Source: Saccharomycopsis phalli (Eukaryota; Ascomycota; Saccharomycetes; Ascoideales; Saccharomycopsidaceae). From it: a DNA stretch of 64,000 bases. A program made the position numbers and the translations under genes. This document shows, one piece after another, positions 42,699 to 51,067 of this stretch. The stretch covers positions 784,501-848,500 of the forward strand of contig CP073213.1 in NCBI GenBank assembly GCA_020342235.1, read 5' to 3'. The notes below the pieces were generated by a model that was given only the letters and a program-made list of their open reading frames with translations, was not told the origin of the DNA and made no database searches. Every line of letters starts with the position of its first letter. Positions within the stretch are counted from its first letter, which is position 1.

Positions 42699-43270
42699 CT
42701 AACCATACATGTCGTCAAATTCCTCTTCGTCATCGCTCGGAAGCTCAATTTCCTTCTTTGCCATTACGTCTTTCCGGCACATTGGACAGGTCGAATTCAC
42801 CTGGAGCCAAGGCCGAATACAGTCCATGTCATATCTATGTCCGCAATTCAAGCGCACCACCAATGGATGCGGGTCGCTAAAGTACTCGTTTGTGCAAATC
42901 GGGCACGAGTCGTCTTGTTTCAACGACTTTTTGTCAACTCTGTCCAAGGAATCTATAAATTCTTCAGGCACGCCTTTTGTCTTGCTGGGATCTGCGGCAA
43001 TGGACTGAAGAGCCTCGAGCAACTCCTCGGAAAGAGCCTCTGTGTTTGCCGAGGTCAAGATGTTTATTAGTGCGTCAAAACGGCTGTTGGATGAGTTGGC
43101 CGAGTGGGTCTGTGAGTAGAAATCCTGTAGGATATCATCGATGTTGTCTGATGTTAGAAAAAATCGACAATGAGGATGGAAAATGTGCAAATTATAATAA
43201 TCAAGGCAGTGATGGTATCCAATTTCCGTTGGTTGTTCCTTTACTCACTTTCAGAAGCCCCGTTGGACAT
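42699..43270 (-). CDS. Small RING-finger protein, one 101-nt intron
   Basis: Coding on the minus strand is exon 1 43270-43249 (MSNGASE + A) and exon 2 43147-42699, giving 156 residues. The RING domain is near the C-terminus: SCPICTNEYFSDPHP, LNCGHRYDMDC and STCPMCRKD. It follows the C3H2C3 spacing except that the sixth ligand position is Asp (H-R-Y-D), as in some RING-H2 proteins. The tail is acidic (SDDEEEFDDMYG). A RING of this type suggests a ubiquitin ligase, but I do not know a named yeast orthologue. Only 63 bp separate its start from the PCC1 start. Confidence 0.8.
43148..43248 (-). other. Intron of the RING-finger gene, 101 nt
   Basis: It begins GTGAGT and ends TTTCTAACATCAG, with branch site and acceptor nearly touching, exactly as in GOT1. 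It joins a 22-nt first exon to the body of the gene. Confidence 0.85.
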
Positions 43271-43333
43271 GGTGGCAATTGTATGTATGCAGAGTGTGAG
43301 ATTAATTTTTCCAATGTACTAGTTGCAACAGTT

Positions 43334-43801
43334 ATGTTGGATTACAAGTTGTAAGTAGTGTGATGTCATTGAGATAGCATAGATGTCAGTGAGATATTAC
43401 GGATATCATTGAGATATTATGGATATCATTGAGATATTACAAATATCATGGATACCATTATAAAATACCATTATGAAATATCATGGATATCATTCATTCA
43501 TATCTCGTCCTACGTCTTGCCATTTCCCATTCCCGTATCCAATTCCGACCCATCAAGTACTAATGACAGAAAATTAACCGTCCTATTCCAGTCGGAAAGA
43601 CAGGCCGCCATTAGTTTAAACAGCCTTCTGACGGACAGCGTGCTCAAGGAGCACGAAATCACCATTGACTACAGCCAGATTGAAAAGAGTCTTGTAGTGC
43701 AGTTTGCTGCTGTTAGCGATAGGGTACTACGGACCAGCGTAAACAGCCTCATTGACTCGCTCAAGAGCATTGTGGAGACGTTTGAGGTGTTTGACAATTA
43801 G
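43334..43801 (+). CDS. PCC1: EKC/KEOPS complex subunit Pcc1, one 219-nt intron
   Basis: Exon 1 is 43334-43350 (17 nt) and exon 2 43570-43801, giving 82 residues (S. cerevisiae 88). The spliced start MLDYKLKLTVLFQSERQA lines up with the S. cerevisiae segment LDHTLELKIPFETERQA, and the rest (VVQFAAVSDRVLRTSVNSLI, IDSLKSIVETFEVF) matches the family end to end. KEOPS makes the t6A37 modification of ANN-decoding tRNAs. Pcc1 is also intron-bearing in S. cerevisiae. The unspliced frame would start with an unrelated repeat-derived N-terminus. Confidence 0.88.
43351..43569 (+). other. PCC1 intron, 219 nt, containing a 20-bp repeat
   Basis: It begins GTAAGT, has branch site TACTAAT and ends GACAG. About 43366-43495 is a degenerate array of a 20-bp unit, GAGATATTACGGATATCATT, so the intron's length is mostly minisatellite. 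Confidence 0.83.
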
Positions 43802-43931
43802 CCTAATATACATGGATGCACTTTTGTAGGCTTGGCTTGCCCGGATTTTTCACATGCACTGGTGCCATCATGTCTTGTTGGGGACTGGATAGTGCACTTT
43901 TCACCCAAATTATTTTACCTTCCTTCTGAAA

Positions 43932-44611
43932 ATGTCCGAGAAACTTGTCCAGGTCGTGGAAAACACAAAGACTACGTTGCAATTGTTGGTCAACGATATC
44001 CAATTCGCCGAGCCTAGCTACATTTGTATGTCTTCTCCTTAGCCTCTACATTACTAACCGCAGTTGCCCTCGCGTTCATTGCCTTCAACCCGATTTTCTG
44101 GAACATTGTCGCTCGGTTGGAGTACAAGACCCATTTTCTCACCAAGATCGCGGGGTCTCCCAAGGCTGGATGCTACTTTTTGGCGTTTACCATCTTTTCC
44201 TTGGGCATCGCACGAGACCTTGTCTATGAACGTGCACTCAAGTTGCAGCCTACGTCGGCATTGCTTGCCCAGAATGAGATTCTCACCAACTACGTGAGCG
44301 TGGCGCTTTTTCTCATTGGAAACGTCTTGGTTTTGTCGTCCATGTGGGCCCTTGGAGTCACAGGCACCTACCTTGGAGACTACTTTGGCATCTTGATGGA
44401 CGACCGGGTCACTGGGTTCCCGTTCAATGTCACTGATAATCCAATGTACGAGGGGTCGACGCTCAGTTTCTTGGGCGTTGCTTTGTGGTATAGCAAGCCT
44501 GCTGGGCTCTTTGCTGCGGGTTTTGTCTACGTCATGTACTCGATTGCCTTGACCTTTGAGGAGCCGTTTACTGCTTATATCTATGCGAACCGGCAAAAGA
44601 AGGAGAAATAA
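43932..44611 (+). CDS. OPI3: Phospholipid N-methyltransferase Opi3, one 38-nt intron
   Basis: Exon 1 is 43932-44025 and exon 2 44064-44611, giving 213 residues (S. cerevisiae 206). The join restores EPSYIFALAFIAFNPIFWNI, with the family block FNPxFWNIVAR. Four membrane segments follow, plus the SAM-binding YLGDYFGILMDDRVTGFPFN and DNPMYEGSTLSFLG, and the C-terminal EEPFTAYIYANR. Opi3 carries out the last two methylations from phosphatidylethanolamine to phosphatidylcholine in the ER. The intron is GTATGT, TACTAAC, CGCAG. Confidence 0.95.
44026..44063 (+). other. OPI3 intron, 38 nt
   Basis: It begins GTATGT, has a perfect TACTAAC branch site and ends CGCAG four bases later. Splicing restores the conserved FNPIFWNI region in frame with exon 1. 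Confidence 0.95.
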
Positions 44612-44778
44612 ATATTATAGAGTACAGATTGTGTATAGGTAGAATGATTAAAAGTACTCCATAGGAAGTGTAGTGGGCATGAGTGCCGTAGTGTCTTGAT
44701 TCAGGGTGGGCAATGACATTACGAGTTTTACAGAGGCAGGACCTTGTTTTGTATTCTAAATCATCAGTGTAGGATTGG

Positions 44779-44885
44779 TTGTCGTTTCGCTCGTTTCCGT
44801 TGTCGTTTCACTTGTTCGCTCATTCAGTTTCACTCGTTCGCTCGTCGTTTCGCTCGTCGTTTCACCCGTCGTTTCACTCGTCAGG
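44779..44885. repeat. Pyrimidine-rich CGTTTC(G/A)CTCGT repeat
   Basis: Units of about 12 bp, CGTTTCGCTCGT or CGTTTCACTCGT, repeat with small length variation in the convergent spacer between OPI3 and the 44905 gene. Confidence 0.85.
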
Positions 44886-44904
44886 CTGCTCATTATACAT
44901 CGCC

Positions 44905-45711
44905 TTATCCAGCCCTGACCTCGGCCCAGGAATCAGACATCCAGTTGCCAGTCGAAGACCGCGAATACACACTCTGCCGGTCAGCCTCCCAAAACAAGTC
45001 GCTGCCATAGTCAGGCTCACGGTACAATTTATGGTTAATGAGATACGTCGAGAGAAGAAACTGGCGAATCACAGGGTTGGACGCAAACCCCGACTTGTTT
45101 TCAAACGTATAGGTCCCGTCGTTCTTCAAGTACGCCGCAAACTCGCGGCTGGTCTTCTTCACCTTGGACACGTCCTTCTCCGATAATCCCCGGAGAAGGC
45201 AGTCGCCGTAGAAACGCTTGCACTTAATCACCGGCAACTGCTTCACGGAGCTCGAATAGAAGTGACTGTGGTCGTCGATCCCCCACGACTCTGCGACCTC
45301 ATTGGAACTGGCAGCATGTACAAGCGAGTCGCGCTGCTTTTCCTGCAACAAGCTGGACATCTGGTTCTGCTGCCACGCGTTGATTTTCTGCTTCAATGAC
45401 ACCTCAAACTCGCCCTGGCCGTTGTGGTTCGGCAACTGCAAACGGAGATCCGAGTCGTTGCGCAAAATCCCCACCAAGGACTCGTCCTCCAGCAACACAT
45501 CGGCCAGCGGCACCGACTTGATCGGCCGGCTGGGCGACGAGAGCACATTGTTCTGGCTGGATGACGATAGAACGTCCTCATCGGTCGAGGGATCAAACAA
45601 CACCCATTCTGCTGCTTGGAGGTTGTACGACGAGGCATGGTGAGACTCCGGCTGGTGCTGGAGCGGCTGCTGGTGGTGCTCCGCGACGCTTTGTAACAAG
45701 TGGAGATCCAT
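44905..45711 (-). CDS. Conserved-looking protein of unknown function
   Basis: From the ATG at 45711 (MDLHLLQSVAEHHQQPLQHQ) the protein has 268 residues; upstream in-frame extension is unlikely. The N-terminus is His/Gln-rich. A block AEWVLFDPSTDEDVLSSSS and PLADVLLEDESLVGILRND resembles a short linear-motif region. The C-terminal 90 residues look folded and basic to aromatic: KCKRFYGDCLLRGLSEKDVSK, EFAAYLKNDGTYTFENKSG and LLSTYLINHKLY. I cannot assign a family. It is divergent from MOG1. Confidence 0.65.
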   Translation of the reverse strand: MDLHLLQSVAEHHQQPLQHQPESHHASSYNLQAAEWVLFDPSTDEDVLSSSSQNNVLSSPSRPIKSVPLADVLLEDESLVGILRNDSDLRLQLPNHNGQGEFEVSLKQKINAWQQNQMSSLLQEKQRDSLVHAASSNEVAESWGIDDHSHFYSSSVKQLPVIKCKRFYGDCLLRGLSEKDVSKVKKTSREFAAYLKNDGTYTFENKSGFASNPVIRQFLLSTYLINHKLYREPDYGSDLFWEADRQSVYSRSSTGNWMSDSWAEVRAG

Positions 45712-45978
45712 GGTGTACAAGAAAAGTTTGGAGTTGCAAATGTTTGCCCTGATAACACTTATCATAGCGTCATCGGCACGTGACCCGCGGTGATACACAC
45801 TTGGTCTTGGTACTAAAAAAGGCATATAATACACGTTGTTGTTCTACAGGTTATCCTTGTAATTTGCTCGCAGCAATTTGGCCCTTTCATTTCGTCATGG
45901 CTCATTGCTTTGACTCGCCACAGTGACTTGCTGCTGTACTAGCCCATGGTCATTGACTCATTTCTTTTTCACGCAACC

Positions 45979-46536
45979 ATGGACAAATTCCAGAACCAGG
46001 ACTTGTATGGCGGGGCAATTGTCGCCCGAATCCCCACTGGGCTCGTTGACGCGTCCAATATCCGCCAGATTGAAGACACCGAAGAGGTTTTCTACAATTA
46101 CCACGGCGACGTGTTGAACAGAAACGACATGCTCGTGTTTGATTTGCTCGAACGGGTGGCTTCCGAAGACGGGTTTGCGGCTCTCGACGAGCACATGGCC
46201 GAATTGGCCCGGTTCAGCGACTCGAAAAACGACCGTGTCGTCAGCAAGGAGAAGATATCCGTGGGAAACCGCGAGGCATACATCCTAGTAAGCGTGGGCG
46301 AAGCCACCAACAACAATCGACAGACACTGGTTTGTGGCACGGTGATGGGGTTGCTCAGATACAAGGAGCACAGCACGGATATTTTGGTGACGGTGTTTAC
46401 CACGGTTCCTGGAGCTTCCGTGGAAGAGACTCTCCAGAATCGTGCTGCGATTGACGCACAGTTGGCCAAGCCCAAGGCAGTAGTGCAGGTTGCAGTTGAG
46501 ACCTTGAAGTTGGTGGACGAAAGCTTGTTTGGCTGA
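45979..46536 (+). CDS. MOG1: Ran-binding nuclear import factor Mog1
   Basis: The start at 45979 (MDKFQNQDLYGGAIVARIP) gives 185 residues; S. cerevisiae Mog1 has 218. The Mog1 signature is at the start: LYGGAI followed by DASNIRQIEDTEEVF. The middle has the VFDLLERV and KNDRVVSKE blocks. Mog1 binds Gsp1/Ran and stimulates GTP release. An in-frame ATG at 45946 would add 11 residues of low likelihood. Confidence 0.88.
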   Translation: MDKFQNQDLYGGAIVARIPTGLVDASNIRQIEDTEEVFYNYHGDVLNRNDMLVFDLLERVASEDGFAALDEHMAELARFSDSKNDRVVSKEKISVGNREAYILVSVGEATNNNRQTLVCGTVMGLLRYKEHSTDILVTVFTTVPGASVEETLQNRAAIDAQLAKPKAVVQVAVETLKLVDESLFG

Positions 46537-47342
46537 TTGCATATAGTATAATGATATGTTTATTTACTTCTGTAGCTATGGTAGACTCCCTTGGAGGGTG
46601 TGACTGATATTTCACCGTCTAAAAAAAAACCAAGGACGGCGCCGTTAATTTTGGAGTCGAGAGAAAACCCTTACAATGGGGATGAGAGCTTTTGACTTGA
46701 TCTTTAAGCTGTTGAAGAGACATGACTCAGAAGAATCTGTAGAGTAACTGCATATAGTTTGCAGTGTTAATACGACAATCCGGAAATAGCGGGGAGGTTA
46801 CAGGCGATCATGAAGTATGTATTAATGGATTTTCAATGTATAGCAGTCAAACGATCAAATCAAGGTTAAATACTAGTTGTCGTTATACCGTAGTCTTGCT
46901 TTGGCCGTGGTTTCAGCCTTTTAGTTGCCAGTTGGCGAGTGTTTTGTCATGGTGTATCATAGTTATGCCTCTCATGCTTTAGTTTATCAGTTGAGTTTGT
47001 CATGGTTTATCATTGCCATTATTTAGTTGATTGGTTCATATTTAGTTTGTAATTTAGTCCAATTAGTATGTTTAGTTTTTCGTGATTTAGTCCGGTTAGT
47101 CCTTAATTTTCTCACTAATCCTTGATATTCAGTCGATAGTCCTTAATTCTCATTAATCATTTATATTCAGTCGATAGTCCTTAATTCTCATTAATCCTTG
47201 ATATTCAGTCGATAGTCCTTAATTCTCATTAATCCTTGATATTCAGTCCATAGTCCTAAATTCTCATTAATCCTTGATATTTAGTCGACAGTCCTTATTT
47301 CTCATTAATCCTCGATATACTCAAATTAGTCCATCATTACCA
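46537..47342. other. Gene-poor spacer, left part
   Basis: No gene seen. The right part is a diffuse TTAGT-rich region (46980-47120) running into a 38-bp minisatellite listed separately. Confidence 0.6.
47127..47316. repeat. 38-bp minisatellite, 5 copies
   Basis: Five head-to-tail copies begin at 47127, 47165, 47203, 47241 and 47279. The unit starts ATTCAGTCGATAGTCCTTAA and ends CTCATTAATCCTTGAT; copies 4 and 5 are more diverged. Confidence 0.94.
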
Positions 47343-47531
47343 TTACAATCTTACTGCTTGTATACTAGGCAGTGGCTCAGACTTAACAACAGTCGAAGTA
47401 ATCGCCGAAGGAACGTCCAACGTCGGAAACGACTTTTGGGTCTGGAAAACAGTCTGAAGCGTCGATGGTTTGGCCGGGGTGAGCACATATGCACCTGCCA
47501 AGGGCAAGAGCAAAATTGTCTGGAGAAGCAT
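47343..47531 (-). CDS. Very small secreted-type ORF
   Basis: The frame has 62 residues starting with an ATG: MLLQTILLLPLAGAYVLTPA gives a good signal peptide, and a Ser/Thr/Pro-rich tail follows (PSAITSTVVKSEPLPS). There is no dibasic site or second hydrophobic segment. A TATATAAAT element lies about 25-30 bp before the ATG, the arrangement seen at the secreted-type genes of 20-27 kb. Its existence as a gene is plausible, not proven. Confidence 0.4.
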   Translation of the reverse strand: MLLQTILLLPLAGAYVLTPAKPSTLQTVFQTQKSFPTLDVPSAITSTVVKSEPLPSIQAVRL

Positions 47532-49127
47532 TGCTCAGATTAATTGCAAATCGCCCATTTATATAGTGCTACGCTGTCACACGCGCACCAGGCTGTGTCT
47601 TGAAGGTATTAAACTCCTTCCTTGCGCTGAAACATGCTACTGGCTGCAGAGCAGCACCACGCATACAGGGTGGACCCATATACTACAAACGGATATCCAA
47701 TAGCGCGATTGGCGTGGGGATCACAGGATTTGCAATACCCCAGAAAGTAGATCAGCAGCCACTAGTGCCACGCTAGTGTGTAGCAGACTTGCCAGCAAAC
47801 ACCCATCTACGTAGCAACAGTGATTTCAGCCGGAGTCTCTATAGGGGTCGTAAATGTGCGGTAGTGCAGCATCGCTTCCACGTTACATGGCAAAATGTAT
47901 TGTGAGACATTTATGCCTTGACGAAATCCTTGATCCTTGTATACGATACCGATATTGACCGTTATTGTCTAGACAGCCTAACCACATTTGGCGGAGCGCA
48001 ATTTTTGGTTCTCGGAACCCCACGCCCACTAGTTGAGCTGCTCTTGTCATGGACACTCTATGCTTTCAATGTGTCACTTTTAAATGTCGTTTCGTTGCGG
48101 TTTCCAGTTATTTCTGCATCCTGGCTGGTTCCAGCCGTCTATCCACCGTCTAGTAATCTGTCGATTCTGTTGAACAGTCCCGACGAAACAATCCATAAAA
48201 CTCATTCGCGCGTTGGCTCTAATAATTAATCTACATACACCTACATGGTATTCACACATGGTGGGTGAATCTGATTCATACATCCGTCAAATTCATTTAC
48301 AAATTGATTTTCAAACATATTGTCAAACATTTTATCAAACATATTATCAAACCTATTTTCAAACCTATTTCAAGCCCATGTCAAACCCATTTCAAGCCCA
48401 CTTCTGACCCATTTCAAGCCCACTTCTGACCCATTTTCAACTCATTTGCCACTCCTCAGTTTCGTCACTCCTCCATTTTGTCACCCTGCCATTTTCACTC
48501 AAACCCCAACACCGCCACCTACAACTTTGCTTCCCCTCACGACCTTCAATCACATATTACTACTCACCAGCCTTAGTCGGGCTTCCTATAACAGATCCAT
48601 GTGAAATTTCAACTCTCCCTCTGTATTCTCATACTCCCCATACCGTGTAGCAACCTGTCTACGATAGGTCACACCACTCAGAGTACATACGTTAGACGCA
48701 CTAGTCATTGCTCAGTACATGTTATAATACTGACGTAATAGCCAGACCTTGGTAAACGACTTATATGGCTGAAACTCATACATGTACGGAAGTTGACGTT
48801 CAACTCTTACAGCCAGCATGGAAATGCCAAGTAGATTTTCTCTTGGCTCAATCATTCAGTTCCAAACAATGCATGGTTATATATTTCCTGTATAGTATAG
48901 TCACAGCCCTGAAGTCTGTTGCCATAAATACCATTAAAAGTCCTTTGCAATACCGTTAAAAGTACATTCCCATACAACTAAAAGTACACTCCAATACCAT
49001 TAAAGATCCATTCCAATACCATCACAACCTAAATTGCCTACAACCATATCCCAGGTAGATCTACGGTAATCAAACACAATACATAAGTCAACACCGTACA
49101 TTAAACAATCTAAACCTGTGCCTCGAC
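47532..49127. other. Gene-poor 1.6 kb spacer
   Basis: No convincing gene; one open frame (47918-48229) lacks an ATG start. At about 48298-48435 there are degenerate repeats of the types ATTATCAAACAT and ATTTCAAGCCCA. At about 48920-49020 a TACCATTAAAAGTCCATTCC-like unit of about 24 bp repeats four times. Confidence 0.55.
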
Positions 49128-49823
49128 TCAACGCTTTGGTGCAGCCAGGAAAGCCTTTTTCGCTGCTTCAAGCAGACCAACACGCTCCAACCAAGCATTC
49201 AACAACGGAAACTGTGGAATCTCCTCATCCAAGGCCCAATTGTACAAGGCGACCCACGGATAAGTGGCAATGTCAACAATCGAAAGGTGGTCGCCCACCA
49301 AGTACCCAGTCCCGGTTTTCTCCAACTTTGCTTCCAACACCCCGTACAACCGCTTGGTCTCATCGGAGTACCGCTTGATCGCATACGGAATTTTCTCCTT
49401 GGCGTACCGTCTGAAGTGATGGGCCTGTCCTTGCATAGGCCCCACACCAGCCATTTGGAAGAAGAGCCACTCCATCTGGTCATAATAATGCTTGTCGCCC
49501 GGTGCATACGAGTACTTTCGCTCCTTGTCGTACTTGTCGGTCAAATAAAGAAGAATTGCCCCGCTTTCGCTCACGTTGGTGATATTTCCGTTCTCATCGA
49601 CATCGGATATGGTTGGGATTCTTCCGTTTAAATTCAACTTGAGGAACCATGGCTCCTTCTGGACGTTGGTGCCAATGTCTATGCGCGTAAAGTGGTACTT
49701 CACCTTGAGCAAATCAAGCAAAAAGGTGATTTTGATGCCGTTAGGGGTCCCCAAGCTATACAACTTGAGGTACGGTGCCTCGTACTTTGGGCCAAGGGTG
49801 TCACCTTCGTCGACTAAAACCAT
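49128..49823 (-). CDS. Glutathione S-transferase (Ure2p/YfcG-like)
   Basis: The protein has 231 residues. The thioredoxin-like N-terminal domain starts at LKLYSLGTPNGIKITFLLDLL, with the TPNG motif of the nu/Ure2-like class rather than a catalytic Tyr, then LNLNGRIPTISDVDENG and ESGAILLYLTDKYD (glutathione-binding E-S). The helical C-terminal domain has WLFFQMAGVGPMQGQAHHF, a class signature, and LSIVDIATYPWV with the N-capping SIVD motif. It is likely cytosolic and active in glutathione conjugation or disulfide reduction. It lacks the prion Asn-rich domain of Ure2. Confidence 0.9.
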   Translation of the reverse strand: MVLVDEGDTLGPKYEAPYLKLYSLGTPNGIKITFLLDLLKVKYHFTRIDIGTNVQKEPWFLKLNLNGRIPTISDVDENGNITNVSESGAILLYLTDKYDKERKYSYAPGDKHYYDQMEWLFFQMAGVGPMQGQAHHFRRYAKEKIPYAIKRYSDETKRLYGVLEAKLEKTGTGYLVGDHLSIVDIATYPWVALYNWALDEEIPQFPLLNAWLERVGLLEAAKKAFLAAPKR

Positions 49824-50056
49824 TTCAATAAATTATTGCACAAGAAAAAAAATCTCAATTTATAAAAGAGTGCACTTGTTTGCTGAATCTGAGCAAGCAT
49901 CCAGGAATTTATATACATGCATTTAGGACAGATGACATTACTAAGCAGGTAATATATCACCCTTTCGAGGTATGGGTGTTTAGTAGCGGGAATTGCAATT
50001 GGTAATCATCCCCGAATGTTGTCGTAACTCCGGACAAGTATCACACACTGTGGCGC

Positions 50057-51067
50057 ATGTTCCCAGCTGTATGCACCCTTTTGGATCTGGATTCAATTTT
50101 CCACCCCATGGCTTTGATTGACCCTGCTGAAAAGTTGACCTTGGAGCCAAAGTCTGGGTTTGTGTTCAAGACCCGGCTATTGGCGCCTACCAGCACACCT
50201 CCAAGGGCAGTAAACACCAAAGTATTTGTCAATGTGTGTTGTAATCCCCGAGTTCCCTTGCCTCAGCATCACCATGAGACGTTCCAGCCCGAGGTTGTGT
50301 ACCCGTTGATTATGAATAATCAGTGGGAGATTCCGATAATTGTGTCGGGCGAGCGAACTGACAAGGACAACAAGGGCGTGTTGTCGTTGGTGTATGACTG
50401 TTTTATCAATGACAAGTGCTTGACGTGGGTGGTGCAGCATCTGGATTTGAAGCAGATTTTGGTGGAGTGGTGTATAGAGAGCATAGAGATGCGACACGGG
50501 GTGCATATGGACCATGACAAGGTGAAGTATCCCAAATTGAGTTACAAGGGAGAGTATGTGAGTATGGACGTTTTGAAGGACGATTTGAAGGGTGTGCTCC
50601 GGCAGAGGCAGGATTTGGAGAAGTACGTTAGTAGTAATGAGCATGTGCTCATGACTGTAGATGACGAGGAGCCGGAGATTTCTCTATTTTCGGCACCAAA
50701 GAAGGTTTTGATTGAGGAAATTGAACCACAAGAGAGAAAAGGGATGGAGAGGGCCAAGGCAAAGGAAACAGAAACAGAAACGACAAAAAAGGTGACTGAA
50801 ATGGCCCCAGTGGAACCTCTTGGCAAGCCATTGTCATTTGAATTAAACTTCAAAAGCCTTCAGGACCCAATGTACCAGTTGGTAATCACTGTCAAAACAC
50901 CCCCACCAGCATTGTTGCAGTACCTGGAAACCAAGCATTCGCTATTACTCACCATGCCAAACGGCCCCATTGAGGTGCCCTTGCCGGGCTATTTAACCTC
51001 TTCAGTGAAGTTTGAGAGTTTCTACGTGCAGAGCATTACAACGTTACATGTATTTGTCACTAAGTGA
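50057..51067 (+). CDS. PIH1: R2TP complex subunit Pih1
   Basis: The protein has 336 residues (S. cerevisiae 344). The PIH domain lies about 25-185: SGFVFKTRLLA, TKVFVNVCCNPRVPLP, WEIPIIVSGERTDKDNKG, VYDCFINDKCL and KYPKLSYKGEYVSMDVL. A Glu/Lys-rich linker follows, and a CS-like C-terminal domain (about 258-336) ends LHVFVTK. Pih1 links Tah1, Rvb1 and Rvb2 in the Hsp90 cochaperone that assembles snoRNPs and PI3K-like kinases. A second ATG at 50108 (MALIDPAEK) may be the true start. Its last 8 bases overlap the end of the convergent transporter gene. Confidence 0.9.
   Translation: MFPAVCTLLDLDSIFHPMALIDPAEKLTLEPKSGFVFKTRLLAPTSTPPRAVNTKVFVNVCCNPRVPLPQHHHETFQPEVVYPLIMNNQWEIPIIVSGERTDKDNKGVLSLVYDCFINDKCLTWVVQHLDLKQILVEWCIESIEMRHGVHMDHDKVKYPKLSYKGEYVSMDVLKDDLKGVLRQRQDLEKYVSSNEHVLMTVDDEEPEISLFSAPKKVLIEEIEPQERKGMERAKAKETETETTKKVTEMAPVEPLGKPLSFELNFKSLQDPMYQLVITVKTPPPALLQYLETKHSLLLTMPNGPIEVPLPGYLTSSVKFESFYVQSITTLHVFVTK

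Noticed and set aside
43519-43569. A short alternative PCC1 intron beginning GTATCC
   Set aside because: The donor is poor and the phase does not fit exon 2; the GTAAGT donor at 43351 has the right phase and restores homology.
43448-43801. PCC1 as an unspliced 117-codon frame
   Set aside because: Its N-terminus comes from the 20-bp repeat; the spliced model gives a start that aligns with Pcc1.
47918-48229. 103-codon frame in the 47.5-49.1 kb spacer
   Set aside because: Begins with TTG and shows no recognisable feature; composition resembles spacer DNA.
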